A stretch of 64,000 bases of DNA from Eutreptiella sp. 'Long Island Sound 2002'. Lineage: Eukaryota; Euglenozoa; Euglenophyceae; Eutreptiales; Eutreptiaceae. The DNA is taken from the NCBI GenBank assembly GCA_964036045.1, contig OZ038381.1, positions 67,394,242 to 67,458,241 on the forward strand, given 5' to 3'. The notes beneath the pieces are model-generated. The model was given only the letters and a program-made list of their open reading frames with translations. It was not told the origin of the DNA and did no database searches. Positions 42,642 through 50,504 of the stretch are shown in pieces. Made by a program: the position numbers and the translations under genes. How positions within the stretch are numbered: position 1 is the stretch's first letter; every line of letters starts with the position of its first letter.

Positions 42642-43543
42642 AGTGACCTGCTTCGCGGAGCTCTGACAGGAACGCTTCGGGGAACCTACAGATCTGGTAT
42701 TCTAGGTGCGTATCCGTCTTGGGGGACAAGAATACCTGGGGGTACTGGATAATGGGGCAACTATATTTACCTGGACAGGGGACTACCCCCAAAAAATGCT
42801 CGCTTCAAGAGCAATGTCCAGGATCCCTTCTGGTGTGATGCCAGAGATGAGCAGGATTGCCTGCTTCATGCCCCTGATTGCGACCAGCGGAACTGTTTCG
42901 TGGTCCAGGGGAAGAAGCAGGAGACCAACAGCGGCGGCAAACCCAAGCTGCCGGACCACTACAGGTGCAAAATCACCTGTGCGTTCTGTGGTAAGAGGAA
43001 GCACTACGATAACGAGTGCTACCACAAGCAACGCCTCTCGGCGAAGCTCAAGACGGAGAACGGCAGTGGCAAGGGCAGTGGCGAGAGCAACACCGACCAG
43101 GACAGTGGCAAGGGCAAGTTGAAGGGTCGTGGCAAAGGCCAAGAGAAGGGCAAAGATGGACGAGGAGACTATGACTGCACGTCGGACAAGGACAAGAACA
43201 CGGACCAGTCCGGAGAAAACCCCAATCCTACACCAAGGGGGAACTCTGAGCCCTCTGGTGAACAGCCGAAACACGGGAGCTACGACCCGTTCCCAGGCGC
43301 AAGCCAAACAAGAACAAGGGACTTAGCATGCCAACAAAGATGGGGACCAGTCAAACTCCCGCAAACGTTTCCGTTTCATGCACATGGCGCGGAAATTGCA
43401 GAAGAAGGGGTTTGAAGTGACCTGCCCCGCGGAGCTCTGACAGGAACGCTTCGGGGAACCTACAGATCTGGTATTCTAGGTGCGTATCCGTCTTGGGGGA
43501 CAAGAATACCTGGGGGTACTGGATAATGGGGCAACTATATTTA
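41997..43543 (+). repeat. 773-bp tandem duplication of nucleocapsid-protease linker
   Basis: The segment 41997-42769 is repeated as 42770-43543. The second unit has one extra A in an A-run (six versus five). The duplication joins the start of the protease (ending CAACTATATTTA) back to CTGGACAGGGGACTACC. The first protease copy is thereby cut after DNGATIF; the second continues. Confidence 0.95.
42900..43415 (+). CDS. E2 nucleocapsid region, second unit
   Basis: Near-identical to the first unit, with the knuckle at 42978-43019 and a few substitutions (GSGES for GSGKS, TPRGN for TPGGN). The one-base insertion at the unit start separates its frame from the upstream gag. Confidence 0.65.
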   Translation: MVQGKKQETNSGGKPKLPDHYRCKITCAFCGKRKHYDNECYHKQRLSAKLKTENGSGKGSGESNTDQDSGKGKLKGRGKGQEKGKDGRGDYDCTSDKDKNTDQSGENPNPTPRGNSEPSGEQPKHGSYDPFPGASQTRTRDLACQQRWGPVKLPQTFPFHAHGAEIAEEGV

Positions 43544-43665
43544 TTGTGGCCAAGAAAATGTTACCTCGTGGGGACCCGAAGAACACCATGCCTACCGCAG
43601 CTGTCCCCATTCGGATGCACATGTGGTGGACAGTTGTGGGGACTGTCAGATTGACGTGCCTATGG
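43480..43665 (+). pseudogene. E2 aspartic protease, N-terminal half
   Basis: Reads RIRLGGQEYLGVLDNGATIFIVAKKMLP then TVVGTVRLTCLW. This is the beta-hairpin and active-site loop of a retropepsin, but the expected D-T/S-G-A is D-N-G-A. The frame is cut at 43665 by TIR-X. The C-terminal half (FVLGTDFFFEHSQI) follows the insertion in pol at about 50570. Confidence 0.65.
43661..43665 (+). repeat. Target duplication TATGG, left
   Basis: TATGG directly before the left TIR is repeated at 50500-50504 directly after the right TIR. Confidence 0.85.
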
Positions 43666-43694
43666 CTTAGCCCACGCAAACTGCACCCTGTTTT
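43666..43694 (+). repeat. Left TIR of TIR-X copy B
   Basis: Starts CTTAGCCCACGCAAACTGCA and continues CCCTGTTTT. Pairs with 50471-50499. Confidence 0.9.
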
Positions 43695-44755
43695 GCGCGC
43701 CGAACGCGCAGAAAAGGACCGGTTCGCAACAGGGCAAAAAAACTCTTTTTTTGGATGTTTGATGAACGCGATTTTAGACGTAGTGAAATAAATTACTTTT
43801 TTAGTGTTGTGCAACTCCGTGTTCCTCAATTTGACGTTCTTTACATTTCCCTGGCGTTCTGAGTGCGCGAGGCCTCGCGCACCCAAGATATTCAAAGTGG
43901 AGTTTATCACGAAACCTAAAAAACCGTAAGAACTGGCGTTTGCGGAAATACGCAGCTCCCACATGGTATTCAAAGTATGATAGTGTTGCCCAAGGAGCAT
44001 TGGAAGTGTATGACTGTCGGACTTCCCATGTTAGGGGAAACACATGTACTGTAAAGTGAGACTAAAATACAAATTTACACATCCGGAGTGCGCGAGGCCT
44101 CGCGCACTCAGGTCACGTTATGCAGTGAATTTGCAGAATGGAAATAACGCGTACAATTGTAGGTACAGTACCAGACGGACAAACACATTTGACCTTTCTG
44201 GTGTATGTGTGTGTGGACACCATGTTGGTCAGATATAACGAGGTATAGAGCATTGTCCCACGGAAACAATCAGTTCGCGAGGCCTCGCGCACTTAAACGA
44301 CGGAGGAAATGAAAAAGCAGGCAGGTCAGGCTACGCCGGTATTTACATTCCCTTTCACGGCTACCACCTGTGACAGTCGATTATACATCAGTAACCTTCG
44401 TCATACTTTTCAGGGGATCAGGAGAATGATTTGCCTTTTTCCAACAGCCACTCAATGGCACACGTGTCCAGTTCTAATAGCGGCCGTAGCCTTCGCTGCC
44501 CGATAGATATGGTTTTTTTTCCAACTGGGTTTAAAGACGGAAACAGAATAGGAAATTGTGGTTGCGAAAACGGTTTTCGGTTACTGGGAACGGAGCGCAC
44601 GCAGACACCAAATACAATCTGCGCGGCAGCACGCGCACCAGAAATGACGACAGGAAAAGGCCAGATGTTTTCAAACACACTTTTTTTAAAGATCGCTGTC
44701 TGAAGGGATAACCATAATATGTGGGCAAATATAATTCCACAGATAAAGACGCAAA
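43695..44755 (+). other. TIR-X 5' region with three palindromes
   Basis: About 1 kb with no convincing gene. Palindromes lie at 43863-43882, 44088-44107 (extending to a perfect 24-bp palindrome at 44086-44109) and 44273-44292. A segment ending CATACTTTTCAG (44400-44412) resembles a 3' splice site and recurs at 45785, so a leader exon or promoter could lie here. Short frames at 44309-44506 and 44431-44703 are not recognisable. Confidence 0.6.
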
Positions 44756-45979
44756 ATGCAAGTTCGATCAAGAAAATTCGTGACGCATCAAATGATAGCA
44801 GAAGTAAGCAAAGGAGCAGCAGCACTACGAGAGGCATGCGCGGCAGAACCAGCATACCAAACAGCAGACGACCTGTGGAAAGGACTCAAACAAAACGACC
44901 TGGTGGCGCAACTGGTTTCAACATTTGCACAGCGACTCAGGTTCAACAAAAAAACGCGCCACAGTTTACCAGCAGCCAAAGGGCAGGAGGACAAGCGCTC
45001 GGTGCGCATTTTGCGACAGGAGGGCTGGAACCTGTACCTGTTGATGCGTCAACGGGCAGTACCAAACAGGAGAAAACCGGGAAAGAAGACAGGGTACCTA
45101 ACGCAAAAAGAAAGACGAACAAAAGTACAACTTGGGCAAGCAGACACTGCCGCAGATACAGTGGACGAACAGGCAGCAGCAGCACTTAAAGCAACGTGGT
45201 CACTGGTGCTTTCGTCGTGTTGCGTGCTGTGGATAGACAACTGGTACCGGGCACAAAACACGACACACCCAGACGAAAGTGACCGGTCACAAAACTGTAC
45301 TGCAAGGGCAGTACTTCAACTGAAGCAGAGGCCCACGTATTGGGCAGGACATCCAGCCATTGAGGACCTGGCAGCACGGATAACGACAGTCGCAAGGGCT
45401 CTGCAACAGCGTGAACGAAGAATCTCGAAGACTTTGCGTGACATGGGGTATGCAGATGGGTGTGCACCAGACACCGGAAACGTGAGAGCACCGTTGGATG
45501 TGAGGAGGAATGCAAGGACTGTGCAGGCACCGGTGTTGCGCCTGTTTGCCCTGTCAAAAGAAAAGGTAACTGGTGGTGTTGGTCTGTTAAACTTGTGACA
45601 GTTTGCGAAGGACATAGGCCAACAGACAAACAGAGTTTTGCCGCTGTTGGTTGACGAAAACATACACTACAGGATACTAAAGTTGTTGTACGGTGCCAAG
45701 AACCAACGATGGAACATGCGTGCGTACCTGCGTTACGTGCCTGTAGTTTACGGTGTCTGGCATGCCTACAAGTTCGTTGTTACTCATACTTTTCAGGTGT
45801 TCTGGCCTATTCTAACCTATCGACGAAAAGGTCTGCTACGACTTGGTTCCACAATACTATCATGCCCCAAACTGATAGTTATGGAAAAAACTATTGCTGC
45901 GCTGATGCTTGCCAAACCCCGAATACTACGCCCGTATCGGCGCAAGGCACAAGCTGCAACCGCAAATCAGTGGTCGTGA
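44756..45979 (+). CDS. TIR-X ORF1, N-terminal part, unrecognised
   Basis: Starts at ATG 44756 with MQVRSRKFVTHQMIAEV. The first 280 codons are Lys/Arg/Ala-rich and helical in look, with ATWSLVLSSCCVLWIDNWYR and HPAIEDLAARITTVARALQQR. A TGA at 45596 sits in a 36-nt GT...AG stretch (45565-45600) that keeps frame if spliced. The same frame then reads VLPLLVDENIHYRILKLLYG, KNQRWNMRAYLRYVP, VVYGVWHAYKFVV. The acidic, Trp- and His-containing block is the sort of region where a transposase catalytic core could lie, but I cannot assign it. It ends at 45979. Confidence 0.55.
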
Positions 45980-46058
45980 CACTGCGCATGCCAACAGGGC
46001 ACCAGTGGCAAACGCAGTTCTGCATTTGTTGTCGGAATGGTGCCCGTCGTTGTTTTAA

Positions 46059-46754
46059 TTGGGCCAGGTGGTACGGGAATGCAACTGGTCAGGGGAAAAC
46101 AACGGTACAGGGTCACGAGCTCAGGAGGTGTTGCAGTTGAGTTTGTGTCTGTTGAGGAGGCCGCGTCGAAGACCGTGTGACACCGTACTGAAGTACGAAC
46201 GCACGATCATGTGCACATCGTTGTACAACAGCAAGTGGCACCAGGACCTGCCCAGTCAGGCACACTGAGAGGAGTTTGGAGAAGGGATGTTGAGCAAGTT
46301 GGTGCGGGACAAGGCGAGAAACACGGGTTCTGTTACTGTTGAGGAGGTGGAAAACCATTACTTGTTACTAAAGGTTGGTCCTGGTGGCAAACGCGTGGGG
46401 GTGCAAAACGTTCCCAAGAACCTGGTACACAGGATGCGACAACGACTGACAAGATTTTTGGCGACAGACCGGAATTGCATGGCCTATGTCGAATGGGAGT
46501 CGGACAGAGTCAGCAGAGTTGCAACTTCGTGGCCGCCGAGGTTACCGAGATTTCCACCCTCACCTACACAACCCCTTGCTTAGGACCACTACGAGCTACT
46601 TGGTCGGAGCGTACTAGATGCCCTCATTGACCAGAAAACAAATCCCACCAACAAACTGAAACGGAAACTGGATGCTGTTGTGGGGCGGAGAACAGATATG
46701 GATGCCGACAGACAGGAAGCAGCAACACGCAACGTGCTGCAACGCTTGCATTAA
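46059..46754 (+). CDS. TIR-X ORF1, C-terminal part
   Basis: The frame is open from after a TAA (46056) to TAA at 46752, with TGA at 46266 (TCA in copy A, 75-77) and a TAG near 46581. It contains LKYERTIMCTSLYNSKWHQDLP, VEEVENHYLLLKV, VQNVPKNLVHRM and SVLDALIDQKTNP. Copy A at 1-520 preserves it, showing conserved protein sequence. It probably joins the 44756-45979 frame through an intron or frameshift that I cannot place. Unrecognised family. Confidence 0.55.
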
Positions 46755-47003
46755 CTGACGCCCGCTGTGCGCGAGGCGTCGCGCACTAAACTCTACGAAA
46801 AACAGATATGCAATGCGATGTGAGTGCGCGAGGCCTTGCGCACTGAGTAGTTTGCTAAGTGCCGTAGATTAAGTCACAACAAAGACAGCTGTGGACCAGA
46901 TTTGCGAAAACGACCTGCAAAATACTGTTTCGACTGAGTTCGGAGTTCAAATGACCGTGTTTCATGTCTTGCAGTTTGCCCTTTTTAGGTATTTTTTGGC
47001 ATC
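46755..47003 (+). other. TIR-X spacer between ORF1 and ORF2 with two palindromes
   Basis: Palindromes at 46767-46786 and 46824-46843. A GTGAGT at 46820, inside which the second palindrome begins, and CATGTCTTGCAG ending near 46975 could form an intron of about 155 nt. The alternative is an intergenic spacer. In copy A this stretch is shorter and open. Confidence 0.5.
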
Positions 47004-49968
47004 ATGAGTGAACCAGGGTCGCCAGAACGTCCAGCACCAGACGCAGAGGCCATGGAGCCGTCACCAGGGACCGACCAAGGGGACACGCCGAAGAAAGGAC
47101 GCAAGAAGAAGGGTGAGAAGAAGCCAATACCGGAGACGAAGCTCACAGTCGACGTGCAACAGTGGCTGCAGCAGGAGAACGGTAGAGCCGTGAAGGTAAA
47201 GATTGCTGATTTGAGAATTGACAAGACCAAGGAGCGCGAACAGATCTGATCCATCAACTATGATGACGTTGCCAGGAAAGTGACGGGATACCAAGCTTTG
47301 CCACCAGCTGGACCGTTGCGCGTAACGGCGTGGGAGGATAGTGGTATGACTCGCTGAGCGTTCGATCGAAGACGTTTCTTCGCTTTGCTTCGGTACATGA
47401 TTTGCTTTGCAGATGGCTCACTTTACGTTCTGAATGGTCAACATGGCACAGAAAGATGCAGAAAGATTCAGGAACTGCGTCTCGCAGAAGGCAAAGAATT
47501 GGAGGCCTGGCAGGAGTTTTGCTAAGTTGACATTCTGAAGTACGAAACGCCTTGGAGGATCCGGGCCAAGGTTGCAGGATTGCAACAAGCTGGCAGCCAG
47601 TCTGTGACGTGGATTCCCCTGTCCGAGGCGCTGGACAACATGTTGTTGTACATTGAGGACCAGAAGCGGGAAAAAGAGCCACAAGATTTTGAGCGGTTCA
47701 AGATTGCTGTTGTCCAGGCTGCTGTCCACTCCGCGTTTTCCGCACCCGAGGTTTTGGAGGAAGCAAGACACACAGTATGTATTTGTGTATCGCAGGGCTA
47801 CAGTGCGCGTGGCCTCGCGCACTCCATGACACTGTTTTCCCTCGCACGACTCGACATTCAAGAACTGGAGGGACTTCTGGATGGATCTTCTCCCTGGCGT
47901 ATTACTGCGGTCGTGAGGCGGTTACTGGCATGAAGAACCTCGAGAAGAGGAGCAGGAAATAGGAAGTTACAAGGAATGCCTTCGAGAAGCTGGAGGGGCT
48001 GCATCTACCGAGCTTATTGCAGAAAGTCTGTGACCACATGAACCTGAAGGACTCGACCTTACGCACCACCCAGAACTACATTGACGCGCAGATTACGGAT
48101 CAATGGGTTATTTTCCATCTTGACCATCCAAACAATAAGCAGTATGTCAACCAGACCGCAGGTATGCGTCAGTGTGGCAGCTTCAGTGCGCGAGGGCTCG
48201 CGCACTCAACCACCGTTTTCACATCCGTACAGCTGCCGATGCGAAGATCCGAGCAGAAGTCGCAGCACTGGGCACGCCGCAACTGAAAATTGGGCTGGGA
48301 AATTGGGTTTACTGGCCGGACGCAACAAGTACGAAGTACCAGTCGCCGCGGCCAAAATGGAAGACGTTGACCAATGCACCTCTGTGGCGGACTGGGGACA
48401 AGGGCGCACCTCCATTACCGCAGAGGCTGGCCGTGCGGAAACAACTGCAAAGGAAGACTGAGGCACCATCATTGGAACTGTCACAGACACAGCTGAGTAC
48501 TGGCGATGTGATCAATGTCCCCAAGCAGGACGAGCAAGGGAGCAAATTCTCTTTGACGGCTTGCCGTATTGAGGATATCCAAGAGACACCGCCAGCCCGC
48601 TTCCGGGATCTGCAGTGCCCGTTGTTGGTCATCAACGCTGACCTTTTCGTTGAATATGACACTGCAGGATTTCTTCCGAAGTGGCTGTTCGATGTGATGA
48701 TGCTCCGGAAAGACGTCATTTTCTATGGCAAGGCTGATGTTGTGCACCGTATTGGCCGCGACATACAGAGGCTCTGGCGTATGGAGAAGGACAGGGATCC
48801 AACCACAGTGCCATTCTACGATGTTCGGTTGCCGGTATACTCTTGGTTATCGGGTCCTGTGACCAGCAGTACGTATCAGTTCGACGAGCACTGTATGTGG
48901 ATCGGAACAACGAGTCGCTGGGATAAGCAGGTATATCTGCTTCTTTCGCCTGTTACGATGCCGTTGTGTGCGCGAGGTCTCGCGCACTGCTGCCTCCGTT
49001 ATTCGTCTTTATACATCACATTTACAGTTGCCGAACTATGTGTCGTATTCCGCTGGACATTTAGAAGAGATGCAGACCAAGAACCTTGGTGGTTTAATGC
49101 CTCTGATTCACGTGCTGTGGTACCTGGACAAATATCTTTTGGGCAGTGGGTATTCTGATGCAGTGGTTGTTGTGGACGACACGCCTGCCATGGCCGCAAA
49201 GATTGCGATGTCTGACTTCCGTACTAAAGTGGCGTTTCTGGCTGTGTCAGCGATCAAGCAAAAGGATCTTGGGAATGCCGTTGGAGGTGCTCTGCAGCAT
49301 GCAATCATCATGCGGTACATGTTGGAGGCTGATCAGACGGAGCAGGGAGCAACAGCTGCAACTTCGGATACTCAAGAAGAGAGCCTTCAGCGTGGCCTTC
49401 CACTGTGGGTTTTGGACAGCAACCGAGGGCATGAAGGGCACCAGCACGTGCATGCTGCAGAGTACGTCCAGGAAGATGTCGTGACTGAGGCCCCAGTTGA
49501 GGACACTGAGCCTGTTGCGGCTGCACCCACCTTGCCAATGGAAGCCAAGGTGAAGAAGACTGCCAAAGTTATACGACCTCAGGGTACTGCAACCGGAAAG
49601 GGAAACCCCTCGAGTAGCAAGAAGCAGGCAAAAGGAAGAGGGAAGGAATCAGAAAAGCCCGCGGAATCAGACGGCGACGATGCCAACGAGGAGGAGGAAG
49701 TGGACGATCCAGAGCAAGTACTGGAGACCCGGCAGAAGCGCAAGCGGGGACCCGCCGCTAACTTCGATGCAAGCCCCGAATCTGGTAAGGAACAGCCGAA
49801 GAAGAAAGCGAAGACTGCTGCCACCGCTGGTGCAGAGTTCCAGCCGCCCTCGCGTTATGGTGCCCAGCCGTCTCGTCGTACCGTTGCCTCTCCAAGTGGG
49901 ACAAGTGCGGTGGCAAGAAGCCTGGGTTCCAGGTTGGCTAAGGTTGCGGGACCGAAGAAGAAATAAGT
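47004..49968 (+). CDS. TIR-X ORF2, large intron-containing gene, unrecognised
   Basis: ATG at 47004 (MSEPGSPERPAPDAEAMEPS), then a basic patch KKGRKKKGEKKP. Middle exons have RIRAKVAGLQQAGSQSVTW, NADLFVEYDTAGF, LPKWLFDVMMLRKDVIFYG and TTSRWDKQ. The best conserved exon (49028 on) has LPNYVSYSAGHLEEMQTKNL, VVVDDTPAMAAKIAMSDF and NAVGGALQHAIIMRYMLE. The C-terminus is an acidic/basic tail with SSSKKQAKGRGK and RQKRKRGP, a likely nuclear signal, ending at TAA 49966. Stops at 47247 (CGA in copy A), 47520 (TAT in copy A) and 47960 (CAG in copy A) are secondary. DD and ED pairs exist, but no catalytic triad can be claimed. Confidence 0.65.
47344..47412 (+). other. Probable TIR-X ORF2 intron without palindrome
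   Basis: GTATGACTCGC ... TTTGCAG contains stops in the reading frame. Splicing joins WEDS to DGSLYVLNGQHG in frame. Copy A has GCATGACT at the 5' end. Confidence 0.5.
47775..47862 (+). other. Probable TIR-X ORF2 intron with palindrome
   Basis: GTATGTATTTG ... GACATTCAAG, 88 nt, with GTGCGCGTGGCCTCGCGCAC at 47803-47822. Copy A has the same borders (GTATGTGTTGC ... GCATTCAAG). The frame after the 3' site is not clean in copy B, so a nearby indel or another acceptor is possible. Confidence 0.55.
48162..48232 (+). other. TIR-X ORF2 intron with palindrome
   Basis: ACCGCAG then GTATGCGTCAG ... CATCCGTACAG then CTGCCGATG. It is 71 nt, with GTGCGCGAGGGCTCGCGCAC at 48186-48205. Homologue of 18896-18959. 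Confidence 0.8.
48931..49027 (+). other. TIR-X ORF2 intron with palindrome
   Basis: GATAAGCAG then GTATATCTGC ... CACATTTACAG then TTGCCGAAC. It is 97 nt, with GTGCGCGAGGTCTCGCGCAC at 48968-48987. Removing it joins two long open exons. Homologue of 19890-20731. Confidence 0.85.
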
Positions 49969-50470
49969 CACCATTAACCAAAGTGTTTCGCCTCCTTTTG
50001 CAGTCATGTGTGCGCGAGGCTCCGCGCACTCGCCTTCGACGGGAATGCAATTATATGCCCTTAAGGGCTTGTACATTTTTGCCGAGCTTTTATTTCAGCG
50101 TTTGTATGTTTTGCACTTCCTGTCCTGCGTTTGTTGCCTTTTGTACACAATTGGTTCCATGACCTTGAGTGCTCGAGGCCTTGCGCACTCAGGGACACAA
50201 AAAAGCAATTTATTTCGCAGGACAAACATAGGTGCAACTGGAGACCCGCAGAATGTCATTTTTGAAAATGAGCTCCGGAACAAGCACGCACCAGTTGGGT
50301 TTTGAAATACAAAAACGACAAGATTGGTAAAACACACCCTTCAAATCAGACAAAATAATAGTTTATTTTAATAAACAAAAAGTGAAAAAAAAACAGCAAA
50401 TTGGGTAAAATTGTATTTCTTCGGTGGTATCTGAGTCATGTGTGCTGCATTCTTTAGGTCCTTCTCTTCC
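49969..50470 (+). other. TIR-X 3' region with two palindromes
   Basis: Non-coding, with palindromes at 50010-50029 and 50169-50188, both matched in position by copy A. A/T-rich towards the TIR. Confidence 0.7.
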
Positions 50471-50499
50471 AAAAGGGGGTGCAGTTTGCGTGTGCTAAG
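50471..50499 (-). repeat. Right TIR of TIR-X copy B
   Basis: Reverse complement begins CTTAGCACACGCAAACTGCA. Three mismatches to the left TIR. Followed by TATGG. Confidence 0.9.
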
Positions 50500-50504
50500 T
50501 ATGG

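Larger units (their letters stand above)
43666..50499 (+). mobile_element. TIR-X DNA transposon copy B, complete (6,834 bp)
   Basis: The element interrupts the E2 protease coding region, so both ends are fixed by the host gene. TIRs of 29 bp (26 of 29 matching) start CTTAGC. The TSD is TATGG (5 bp). It contains at least two gene regions (44756-46754 and 47004-49968), GT-AG introns, and eleven copies of a 20-bp palindrome. I see no motif of a known transposase superfamily, although TSD length and termini limit the options: 5 bp fits Transib, but its ends start CAC. Each gene carries several nonsense codons that copy A lacks, so the copy is inactive but recent in structure. Confidence 0.9.
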
